Assembly (NCBI GenBank): GCA_028751875.1 | Contig: CM054140.1 | Location: forward strand, 10,551,903-10,615,902 | DNA length: 64,000 bases | Origin: Rapana venosa | Lineage: Eukaryota; Mollusca; Gastropoda; Neogastropoda; Muricidae | Direction of reading: 5' to 3' | Shown here: one piece after another, positions 53,944 through 64,000 of the stretch | How the letters are laid out: each line of letters begins with the position of its first letter | Numbering within the stretch: the first letter of the stretch is position 1 | Notes under the pieces: model-generated | Seen by the model: the letters and a program-made list of their open reading frames with translations, nothing else | Database searches by the model: none | What the model was told of the DNA's origin: nothing | Translations under genes and position numbers: made by a program

Positions 53944-54560
53944 ACGTGCGTGTCGGTGTGTGCGTGAAGGGAGGTGGGGGGATGGTGGGGGAGGGGGGGG
54001 GGGTCTTTTCTATGCACTGGGATGAGGGGACAGGCAAGGTGAGAGTGATGGACACACAGGAGTTGGTTGTGCATGGCAGTGCTGGTTCCCAGGGCTGAGG
54101 GGCCTGGTGGCAGGCGCTGTTTGAAGACACCCACCTGTGTGCCATCCACGCCACACGTGCCACCATTGTGCCCAAAGACATCCAGCTGGCTGGCTGTATC
54201 TGTGGACAGTGTGCAGAAGATAACGGCACAGACAGGTCTCCATAGTATCGGCTTAGGAACAGAGGTAATCTCTTAGTCGCTTGGCGGCTTATCGCAGCCA
54301 TGCATTAAGACAATGGGTTAAACAGATCTCAGTGTGATCAGACTAACCACAGAGGTAATCTCGCTTGGCCGCTTATCCTGACCATCCCTGAAGATGACGG
54401 AATAAACGGATCTGGGTATAATCTAATGGACAGAGGTGATCTCTTAGTGGCTTGGCGGCGTATTGCAGCAACCTGTAGAGACAATGGGTTTTGTTGGGTT
54501 TTTCCTTCCTTGGCTAACCTCTGAGGTTCACCAATGGTGTTTTGTGTGTGTATGCAACCC
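53944..54560. repeat. Composite repeat, segment B, copy 4 (right part)
   Basis: Resumes segment B at exactly the base where 49015 leaves it. It contains the G-rich block (53970-54003), gttggttgtgcatggcagtg, and three tandem acagaggt units to about 54490, then the gaggttcaccaatggtgttt ending. Confidence 0.93.
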
Positions 54561-54629
54561 CACCCCCCACCCCTCTTCCACCATTTAGATAGCCACATTC
54601 CTTTTTCAGGGATGGTGTCTAAACACGTG

Positions 54630-54656
54630 TTATAGTGTGCACATTGCACACTATAA
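54630..54656. other. Perfect 12-bp inverted repeat with 3-base loop
   Basis: ttatagtgtgca, cat, tgcacactataa. All 12 arm positions pair. It lies between segment B copy 4 and the tandem duplication. No flanking A/T run indicates a specific role. Confidence 0.85.
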
Positions 54657-55226
54657 TGTTTGAACTACAATTCCCCTATCCTTACCCTCTTCCCCCCCCC
54701 CCCCCCCCCCCCCCCTTCTAAAAAAGAACTGTTCAACCTGGTTAGACTTCATGATTTGCTTAGGTCAGCAATTCCAAAGACAGAGCTAGGTTTCTTTGAC
54801 AACCTAACAGTGTTATTGTGTTGTGTCCAAACAAACAACTTCTCAGTCTGTTTGGATGCCCATGGTTGTGGGCTGAGAATTCTTTTAATCCACTTGAGAC
54901 TTTAGCTAGGGAGGCCCATTGGGGTCTGTGTTGGTGGCCAGCACCTGCTGGGCCCTTTTCTTCCTTTTGGTGTCCAGCATGTCTCCTGAGTGAGTTTGGA
55001 GCATTGGCAACCAATCCATATGTGAATTGTCACTTCTCTTAGCTTAGGTGTCCTTGGGTGTCTCAGTGGACTGGGAAGCCTGGTAAACAAGTGAGGCCTA
55101 GGTACTGTTGCACTATCCCTCACCTGAAGTGTCCAACATGTCTCCCTCAGCTAGAAGACTTGGCAACTTAATTGTGATAGTATAGGTAAGTGGTATTACA
55201 CATAGACCTATAGTCCTAGAGCTAGC

Positions 55227-55276
55227 CCCCCCCCCCCCCCCCCCCCCCTCCCCCCCCCCCCCCCCCCCCCCCCCCC
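55227..55276. repeat. Poly-C tract in the tandem unit
   Basis: About 50 C with one T; copy 2 has a shorter, T-interrupted version at 59888-59932. Confidence 0.85.
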
Positions 55277-55316
55277 GATTCCATCTCATTACACAGTCCC
55301 TTTGTTGGCTACACAG

Positions 55317-55606
55317 GAGGCACAGTGGTCGAGTGGTTTAGGCGGTCAACTCGGATCCAGAAGTTGCGGGTTCACATCCCCGCTGGGGCTCAGTGTGTGT
55401 CCCTTGGAAAGACACTTTACTCCCTATTTTCCTCACTCCACCCAGGTGTACAAGTGGGTACCAAAGCCTGCGGGGGAAGTATCGGGCGACAACTATGCCG
55501 CCCAACAGGGGAGGTGAAAAACCATTTTTTTTAGTTTAATCCCCGAAACTGGGAAAACCCCGGCTCTAGGGGCCTTCGGGCCCTCGAAAAAACCCAACTT
55601 ACTACT
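55317..55606 (+). mobile_element. SINE-2 with perfect 16-bp target duplication
   Basis: The head is gaggcacagtggtcgagtgg (box A region) and, further on, gttgcgggttcacatccccg (box B), a Leu/Ser-type tRNA-like pattern. The body includes ccttggaaagacactttact and ctccacccaggtgtacaagt, wording shared by many metazoan SINE bodies. The flanks tttgttggctacacag at 55301-55316 and 55607-55622 are identical. The element is 290 bp long. Confidence 0.88.
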
Positions 55607-58593
55607 TTTGTTGGCTACACAGATCCCCTTTTCCCAGGCCTGAGCCCTTGAGGTCAGAAAGCCCTAGTAAAAAACACCCAGGGTAATAAACACTTCGGGA
55701 GCTTGCAATGGGTATTTTTAAATTCAACAGGCTTGGGGGCCCTTTTTTTTGGGTTTGAATAGCACCCCCCCTTCCCTTTCCCTCTCTTTTTACCCCCCCC
55801 CCCCCCCCCCCTTTCCCACAAATCAGCAGTTTTTGCCCGGGGTGTCGGGTTTATTTTTGTAATTTTTTGGGGGGCAGGATTGGCTAGTTTTGGCCCCGGA
55901 ATTATTCATTGGTCACCCTAAAATCGGGATTTTGGGGAAAGGGCCAATCATTTTTTCCCCCACCCTCCCTAAAACAACTAAATTTAAAAGGGGCTGTCAG
56001 GAAATTTTCAGTACTTCTAACCCCCACTAAACCAGAAATTTTAAAGGGAAAACAGAACACAACTGAGGGGGCGTAATTTTAAAATTTTTTTTTTAAAACT
56101 TGTTGTTTTTGGCCATTGCAAACGGGGTATCCTACCCTGCAGCAAAGTTTTGTTTGGGAAAAGGTAGGCGCGCCCTTTTAGGAGTGGGGGCAAGCACTGA
56201 AAATTAAGGGGAAATTTAAAAAAAAATTTAAATTAGGCTTACTGTTTTCACAAACTGAGGACATGAAGTTGATATAAATTTTCGGTTTGTAATGGAAAAA
56301 AACAAAGGAATTAAATAAAATGGGTTTCCCCCAAACTTTCACCTAATTAAGACGGGAAAACCCCGAAATTTTGTAGATTTCGGCTAAGGGAAATTCAAGC
56401 AAAAGATTTTTGGAATTTTTTTTAATTAAAATTGAAAGTTTTGTTATTAAGGAAAGAGTTTTTGCGGTTTTCCCGTTTTTTTTATTACAATGTTAGGGAA
56501 ATTTTGAACTACGAATTGGTGGGAGAATATATTAAGGTATAAACTCATAAGCCTTATTTAACTGAAATTATTTGGGTTTTACATTTTGCCCCGGTAAAAG
56601 GGGGAAAGTGTGGTATTTTGTTTTCACATAAAAGCTGACAAAACCCCCATGAGTTTTTAAAAAATTTTATTTTGTGATCTTGGGATTTATTCCAAATTTT
56701 GGGATGTTCATGGAGAATGGAATTTTATGATTTAAGTAATTAATTAAATGTGGGATTAATTTTGAATAAGTTTTTTAAATTTTTCCCCAAAACCAAAAAA
56801 ATTGGTTTTGGGAAACAGAGCTTTTGGAATAAATTACTTATGAAAAAAGTTTAAATTTGGAAAAAAGAGTTAAACTGCAAAAAGGGAAAAAAGGCTAAAG
56901 ACTGAAGGTTAGAATAATTTAAAGAAACAGGATAGGCCTAGCTGGGCCCCTAAAAGACTTTGAAAGTGAAAGTGGGCCCCTTTCCCAACATTGGTGTGAC
57001 TTCCGTGTAGGGTTTTAGTCATTGGTGTCAAAACCCGGTTTAAATTTTTGTATGGGGGTTGTGAAAAACACTAATTGTGTCTGCTCTCCCCTCTCTCTCC
57101 CTTTCCCTTTTCCCCTCTCTCTCTCTCCTCTTCTCTCCCCTCTCTCCCCTTTTTTGTGCTAAATATCCATGGATAAAATAAGGACCAATGTTGTAAAGAT
57201 CTTAGTATAGACAAGTTCTGTTAACATTTTTTAATAAGGGTCAGTTGAGAGAAATTGAGAAAGGTTTTTCCCCTAGTTATTTTTGAAATCTGTATACCCC
57301 TTTTAATTTTTTCCCCTAGGATTAACTTGGTTTTTTTGGTACGAAGTTTAAAAGGGAAAATTCGGGTTTCTTACTTTGGTCTTTTGACAATTTTGGGCCT
57401 TTTTTTGCTGTTGTGTGCCTTTCATGTACCGGTTAAATAGGATAGAGTGTGACCTCATTTTATTTGGTTTCGGTGTGTTTTTCCCTTTTATATTGGGCAA
57501 ATAAAAATCTGAAACTACGGCACCCTCCTTGCACAAGTAAATTTTTTGTGCTAAAGAGAACAATTATTATTGCAACCTTGCAACCATTCTTTCCCCTAGT
57601 CCTAAGGAATATCCCCCCCAAAAAATTTGGTAAAAACAAACGGTTTGACTAAAAACCCCTTTTTCCCAAAAAAATTTTAGTTTATGGGTTTTTGAATTTT
57701 GTCTACATTTCTCACAAACAAAAATACCCCCCAGTCCTTTGTCTTCGCTATCTATTCTAAGCAAAAAGAAGCATATCAGGCCCAACACGTAATGAACAAA
57801 GCAATCCTATTTGTTTATCTTTTCCCAAACTTTCTCTGACTACCTGTTTTGCCCCAAAGGGTCCCCCCAATCCCCAAAACAAGTACACGGTGCATTCATT
57901 TGTACTTTGTTTTTAATCTGTGAAAATCGACAAAAATTTTTTTTGTCTAACTTTTATTTGGGAAAGGGCTAAAGGTGGAGTGGGCCAAACAGGGGGCAGG
58001 AAGACTGGAAAAAAGGCAAAGGGGTGGGGAGGTTTTGGGGTTTTCAGACTGAGAAAGAAAATCAGAGGGGGAGGGTGAAGAAGAGAGAAGAGGGGGGGGG
58101 GGCTGGAATTTTGGGGGGTAGAAGGAAAGGAAAAAAAATAATGTTGGGGGGGTTTGGGGGGGGAAGATAGATAAATTTTATTTCCTAATTGCCTCCCTTG
58201 CCTAAAAAGCACCAGCCCAAACGTTTTCTAAATCGGGGGATACCAGTTTGGGGAGTTCTGACCTTTTTTACTAACGCTTTTGGGGGTGGAAAAAAAACTT
58301 AGAGCATGAGGTTACCAAATCTTAAGCCAAAAACATTTTCCTTTTTGGGGATAGATATTCACCAGTTAAAGAGCTCTTTATGTTTAATTGTGCATGGGCC
58401 TGTGGAAATTGACGGGGAAAAAAAGTTTAAAAAAAATCTACACTTCAAAAGGTTTTTTTGAGAAAACAAAGCCCTTTAAACCCCATACTGAATACCCCCC
58501 AAGGTAGGGGGTGAAATAAACCTTTTGGGGAAACGGGGTGTGGATCAGATTACTACAAATTTGACACCTGGGAAAATGAGGAAGAGACAGCAA

Positions 58594-58630
<37 letters not shown>

Positions 58631-58989
58631 TTTTACTTTTAAAAGACGGGCGGGGTTTTTGGGCTGTCGGGAAAGGGGAAACCCCCCTCCTCCCAAAAAT
58701 TTATCAGATGAGACTAAAACTGAGGTCAATGTGCCCGGGTCACAAATTTTACAAAACTGCCCTTTCTACGGGAATGGTTTGAAAAAAAAAAAAATAAAGC
58801 AAATATATTTGCTTTATAAAACCCCTTTCTTGGGGAAAAAAACAAAAAAAAAAAGAAGATCTTAGGGTGAACTTTGTAACACCACGTTCCCGATGCCAAA
58901 CACCGTATCAGGGTCAGCCCTTTAAAGTTTTGGGGAACTGCACGTATTGGGCCCTTTTAAATTTTTCAAAAATCCCCAAAGTTCGGCCC

Positions 58990-59245
58990 CGAATGTGCCG
59001 GGCCCCAATGGCCTACCTTACGAAAAAACGGGTAGGATTTTTTAACCCTGGGGCGCAAAATGTTCTGCCTGCGTTCGCACACGGGGCCCTTTGGTTTAAA
59101 ATCTCATCCGGAGGGCTTTTGGGGGGAGTGGGAGTGGAGTCTGCACTGAGTTAAATCCAGGGGAAAAATATCCCCTTGAACAGGAAAGATCCCCCGGGGC
59201 ATCCCGATTGCGAGTGCAATGTTTTAAAAACCCCTAGTTGGGGTG
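58990..59245 (-). mobile_element. SINE-1 copy, degraded, in tandem copy 1
   Basis: gcctaccttacgaaaa, then ttctgcctgcgttcgcacac, the core remnant tctcatccggagggc, and gcgagtgcaatg. The order matches SINE-1; homopolymers are distorted. A ccacatgtgcctagtgcttt stretch after it (59269) also follows GT tracts at 27955. Confidence 0.7.
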
Positions 59246-59976
59246 TAGCAGCAAAAAATTTGTTCTTTTTCCACATGTGCCTAGTGCTTTAACTTTTTAA
59301 AAATAAAACAATAATAAAAGATAGTAAAAAAAAAACAAATCCTAAACCCCAAATAACTGTTCAACCAGGGTTTAACTTCAATGATTTGCTTAGTCAAAAT
59401 CAATTCCAAAGACAGAGCTATGTTACCTTTGAGCAACCTAACAGTGTTATTGTGTTTGTGTCCAAACAAACAACTTCTCAGTCTGTTTTGATGCCCCATT
59501 GGTTTTGGCTGAGAATTCTTTTAAATCCACTTAGAACTTTTAGCTAGGGAGACCCAATGGGGTCTGTGTTGGTGGCCAGCACCTGCTGTGCTTTTCTTTT
59601 CCTTCCCTTTGTTGTCAGCATGTCTCCTGAGTGAGTTTGGGAGCATTGGCAACCAATCCATTTGTGAATTGTCACCTTCTCTACTTAGGTGTCCCTTTGG
59701 GTGTCTCAGTGGACTGGGAAGCTGGGTAAAAAAACAAGTGAAGGCTAGGTCACTGGTGCACTAATCCTCACCTGAATGTCCAACAGTCTACCCTCCTAGC
59801 TTAGAAGACCAGTTGGCAACTTAATTGTGATAGTGAAATAGTTACATGGAATACTAACACAAAGACTATAGTCTTAGAAGCTATAAGCCCCCCCCCTCCC
59901 CCCCCCCCTCCCCCCCCCCCCTCCCCCCCCCCGATTCCCATCTCATTAAAACAGTCCCTTTTGTTCGGCTACACAG

Positions 59977-60290
59977 GAGGCACAGTGACGAGTGGTTAAA
60001 AAGGCGGTCAACTCGGATCAAAGAAGTTTGCGGGTTCACTCCCCGCTGGGGCTCAGTGTTGTGTCCCCTTGGTAAAGACACTTTCCGTCTATATATTTCC
60101 AATCTCACCCAGTGTACAAGTGGGTTAGCCTGCAAACCTCTGCTGGGGAAGTATTGGCACAGACTTAGTGTCCTGTCACAGGGGTGGGTGAAAAAAACCC
60201 ATCACTTAGCTTAATGCTAACAGAAACTGTGATTAAGCTCCGCTCTATGGGCCTTCCTGGCTCGAAAGAACAAACTACACCTTACTTAAC
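59977..60290 (+). mobile_element. SINE-2 copy in tandem copy 2
   Basis: Same insertion as 55317-55606, with many one-base errors in the head. The flanking ttgttcggctacacag and ttgtttggcctacaac are altered versions of the duplication. The shared insertion shows it predates the duplication, if that is real. Confidence 0.85.
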
Positions 60291-63200
60291 TATTGTTTGG
60301 CCTACAACATTCAGAGTCCTCACTATTCACTGGCCTGAGTCCATGTAGTCAGTATGTCTAGTAAGAACAGTCCATGTAATTAACACTTCCAGAGCTTCTG
60401 CTATAGGTAGTCTATTCAACAGCGCTTGTGAGGGCCTGTTTTTTTGGTTGAATAACATCCCCCATCCCATCTCTCTATTACTCTTCCCCCCCCCCCCCCT
60501 TTCCTCTAGCAAATCCAAGCAGATTTTGTCTTGGTGTCAGGTTAATTGGGTTTGTAAGTTTGTTGTGGTGTTCCAGGATTGGCTAGTGTAGGCCCGGAAT
60601 ATAATTCAATGGTCAGCTGAAATCAGGAGTTTGGGTAGGGGCCAATCATTCTACCCCACCCTACCTGAACAACTAAAAGTTAAAAGCGGTCTGTCAGGCC
60701 ACTTTTTCAGTACTTTCTAACCTTCCACTTGAACCAGCATCTTCTCAGAGGCAAAAGCAACAACAACCTGAAGTGGGCTGTAAAGTACATAATTTTTTTT
60801 GAACTTGTTGATTTTGGCATTGCGATTCTGGTATCTACCTGCAGCTAAAGAATTTTGCCTTGGTATTGTAGCTGCTGCCTTATTAGGAGTGTGGCACAGC
60901 ACGAAAAATGTAAGTCGGAATTCAAAGAAATAATGATGCCATACTTTTTCACAAAGTCAGGACATAAGTTGAATATGACTTTATCTGGATTTTAATGGGG
61001 AGAACATAGGACTTGAATAGACTGGGGGTTCCTTCTCCACTTTCAGCGCTATAGACAGGAAAACTCGTAAGTTGTAGTTTCAGCTAGGGCAATCTAACTA
61101 AAGATTCTTGGAATTTGTATAATATGATATTACAGTCTTGTTATAAGGTGAAAGAGTGATTTGCGGTCTGATTGCGGTACTTAATTATCCATGTTATGGA
61201 ATTAGAACAATCGAATTGGTGGGAAAATATAGTTTAAGGTATCACTCTAAGACCTGTCAACTAGCTGAATTTTATTATGGTTTACATTTTTGGGCGACCT
61301 GGTACCCGTGAATGTTGTGTAGTTTCTACACATGAAAGCTGACTAAAGTCAGAGACTTTAATATTTTATTGTGTTATCTTATAGGATTTATTTTCTATTG
61401 GAAGTTCCATGTGAGAAGTGGAATTTTTTAGTAAGTAATTAATTTGAAATTGTGTAAATTAATGTGGAGAATGAAGTTAATTTGTAAAATTCGCACTGAT
61501 CCAAATAATGTGGATTTGAAACATGAGCTTTTGGATAGATACTAATGACAAAGTTGAATTGAGATAATAGTTGACTGCCTAAAAGGAAAAGTGCTTGAAG
61601 AAGACTTGAGGTTAATATGAATGCAGTACAGGACTAGGCCTATGCTAGGCCCAAAATAGACTTTGCAAGTGGAAAGTAGGCACTTCAACATGTAGGTGTG
61701 ACTTGTTCCGTGTACGGTTAGACACATTGTTGTCAAAAAGCGGTTTAAAATTTTGTATGTGGTTTTGTGTGACACTATAGTTGAGTCTGCTCTCTCTCTC
61801 ATCTCTCTGTATCTCCTCCCTCCACTCATCACTCCATCTAAATAACACTCCCATTCACAAGCGCCCCTCACATCCTCACTCACATCTCTCTCCGCCTCTC
61901 TCTAAACTCATTTCCTTCCGTTCTACTCCATCTTCTCACTCTCATGTCTCACTCTCCATCTCTCTCCCTCTTGTGGCTACAATAATCATGGGAATTATAA
62001 TAAGAGACCAAAGTTTGAACGATCTTAGTATAGACTAAGTTCTGTTATACATACATTATAACATGTCAGTTGGAGAGTAGTGAGTGGAAAGGGATTTTCC
62101 CTATTTATATTTGTAGTCTGAATACTCCCTCTATAGGTTCCTAGGAATTAACTCTGTTGTTTGGTACGAGAGATGAAATGGAAATCACGGTTTCTTACAT
62201 TCGGCAAGATGACAATGTTGCTATTTGCTGTTGTGTTGCGCCTTTCATGTAACCAGGTTAAATATGATAGAGTAAAGTGACCTCATTTTATTTGTGTCTT
62301 CAGGGTGTGTTTTTCTTTATATAAGGCAAATAAAAAATCTGCAACTACTTGCACCCGCATAATTGCCACAGAGTGATTTATTGTGCCTGAGAGAACTATT
62401 CTATTATTGCAACCTTTCACACATTTCATTTCCCTAATGTACTAAGGAATATACCCCCCCCCCAAAATTGTAACAAGACTAACTGCCTACTCAAAACACT
62501 CATTTTGCACAAAAATTTAGTTTTAGTACGATTGATATTTGTCTACATTTCTCCAAACTTTAATACCCCTCTCAGTTACTTATTGTCGCCCTGCTATCTA
62601 TTCAACACAAAAAAGCATATGCAGGTCAACACTGAAAAGAACACAAGCAATCCTGATTTGATATCATTTCCAACCGTCTCTGCCTACCTGGTATGCTCTA
62701 GTTCCTCAATTCCCAAAAAACAAGTACAATATCGTTGCATTCATGATGTACTTTAGTTTTTTAATCTGTTGAAAATCGACAGATATTTTGTCGACAAGTA
62801 CTGGGAAGCAAAAGTGGAGTGTGGCCGAAGCAGGACAGGAATACTGGACAATGCACAAGGGGTGGGTGAGTTAGGGGGTACAGACTGAGAAAGAAAAATC
62901 ATAGGAGGAGTGTGAAGAAAGAGGAGAAGAGGGGGGCGGTGGGCTGGATTGGGGGGTGTAGAAGAAAGGAACAAAATAGTGTGGTGATGTGGGAGGCTGG
63001 AAGCAAAGTTAATATTTATGTCCTAAATTGAGCCTCCCCTTTGTGTCCTAAAAAGTCACCAGCCCCAATGCTGTGTTTCTAAATCTGGAGATACGCATGT
63101 GGCAGCGTTCTGACGCTCTTTCAATCTAACGCTCATGGCTGAGAATGAAACTTAGATCCTGAGTTTACAACTCTAAAGCCAACCACATTTCATGATTGGG

Positions 63201-63869
63201 TTATAGATCGTGCACCAGATATAGCTCTTTATGTTTAATTGTTGAACATGACCTGTGGAAGATTGGACGGAAAAAAAATAGTAAACCTAATCTACACTTC
63301 AACGGTTTTCCGATGAAAATCATAAGCCATAACCTCATAACAGATATACCGCCAGAGGTAGGGGGTGAAATACCTTGGGGAATGACGGATGTGTGATTCA
63401 GATAATCTGACCAATTCCGACCATCCATTGAATATGATAGAGAGGGACAGCATTGGGGGGGGGTGGGGTGGTGGGGGGGGGCGGCATCCTACGAGTAAGA
63501 GACGGGCGGTTTTTGTGGAGCTGTCGCAGAAGGAGATCCGCCTCTCCTCTCCTACCCAAACATTCATCAGATGAGAACAATAAGCTGAGGTCCAAGTGTT
63601 GCCGATCACAAAAATGACAAACTGCTTTACAACATACGTGGGAATGGTAGTAAAAAAGAATAATAAAGCACAGATATGATCTCAAAACCATAATCCTTGG
63701 CAAATAAGACAAAAATAAAAAGAAGATCTTAGGTTAACTTTTTGTTAGACACCCACGTCTGATGCCCCAAAGCACCGTATCAGGGACAGCCTTAAATGTT
63801 ATTGGGGAACTTGCACGTATGGCCTGTCCTACTTTTCAAATATCACAAAGTTACGTCCAGACATGTGCA

Positions 63870-64000
63870 GGCCACACAATTGGCCTAACCTTACGAAAAG
63901 CGGAATAGGATTTAAACGTGTGCGCAGATGGTATCTTGCATGCGGGTTTCGCACACGGGCCTCGTGTTTTATAGTCCCATCCGGAGGACTTCTTGGGAGA
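63870..64000 (-). mobile_element. SINE-1 piece at the window end
   Basis: cctaaccttacgaaaagcgg, aggatttaaacgtgtgcg and tcccatccggaggact match SINE-1; the tRNA-like head would lie beyond the window. Confidence 0.75.

Larger units (their letters stand above)
54728..59355. repeat. Large tandem duplication, copy 1
   Basis: Starts at actgttcaacc and is collinear to its end with 59356-64000. Shared landmarks: gattccatctcatt plus SINE-2 (55.3 and 59.97 kb), gatcttagtatagac (57.2 and 62.0 kb), the aggaatat.ccccccc block (57.6 and 62.4 kb), a poly-G tract (58.6 and 63.45 kb) and a SINE-1 piece (59.0 and 63.9 kb). Most differences are homopolymer length and single-base indels. No gene is recognised in the unit. 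From 55500 on the consensus is visibly poorer than in copy 2. Confidence 0.92.
59356..64000. repeat. Large tandem duplication, copy 2 (cut by the window end)
   Basis: Same order as 54728-59355. The offset grows from about 4.63 kb at the left to about 4.87 kb at the right through scattered small indels. It runs off the window inside SINE-1. Open frames seen in it (for example 61542-61883 reverse) have no counterpart kept open in copy 1, arguing against coding. Confidence 0.92.

Noticed and set aside
61542..61883. 113-codon reverse frame in the tandem unit
   Set aside because: The equivalent region of copy 1 is not open in the same frame and no motif is seen.

Overview
This is eukaryotic, non-coding, repeat-dominated DNA, most likely from a gastropod mollusc. 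The organism call is an inference. It rests on tRNA-derived SINEs of types I associate with gastropod genomes, a non-LTR retrotransposon with a single EN-RT reading frame, a pogo/Tigger DNA transposon, and many long GT, GA, CTA/CTG and ATT microsatellites. I found no host protein-coding gene, no rRNA and no functional tRNA gene. All recognisable coding sequence belongs to transposable elements, and nearly all of it is broken.

Layout: 121-1628 is a minisatellite with a 40-bp unit. 1629-3290 is unassigned. 3291-15350 is a stretch of falling consensus quality; from about 10130 to 15350 it consists almost only of homopolymer runs and should not be read as biology. 15361-18255 is the first copy of a composite repeat: segment A, then a reverse SINE-1, a (TG)n tract and segment B. 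It runs into a 500-N gap at 18256-18755. 18756-21600 is AT-rich with a LINE relic. 21604-26461 is a LINE on the plus strand. 26462-35500 is a patchwork of microsatellites, SINEs, a second composite-repeat copy, an inverted repeat and a LINE endonuclease relic. 35530-37600 is again poor consensus. 37164-42699 is a pogo/Tigger-like element with CENP-B-type helix-turn-helix remnants, a DDE transposase interrupted by a SINE, and an OTU cysteine-protease-like domain downstream. 42860-47165 is a third composite copy carrying a 1.3-kb RTE-like insertion. 47222-47965 holds a SINE variant and a 42-bp minisatellite, followed by a second 500-N gap (48046-48545). 48546-54560 is a fourth composite copy split by an almost complete reverse-strand LINE (49016-53943). 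54728 to the window end is two tandem copies of a unit of about 4.7 kb.

The most informative content is nested insertion history. Four composite-repeat copies serve as empty and filled sites for each other, so the ends and target duplications of the LINE (acgt) and of the RTE-like element (ctacca) can be read directly. The pogo element may link a transposase to an OTU protease domain and is the best candidate for something unusual, but the sequence is too damaged to show function. Two cautions apply throughout. Frameshifts here mix real decay with assembly error. The 54.7-64 kb tandem copies could be a genuine duplication or an unpurged allelic duplicate.
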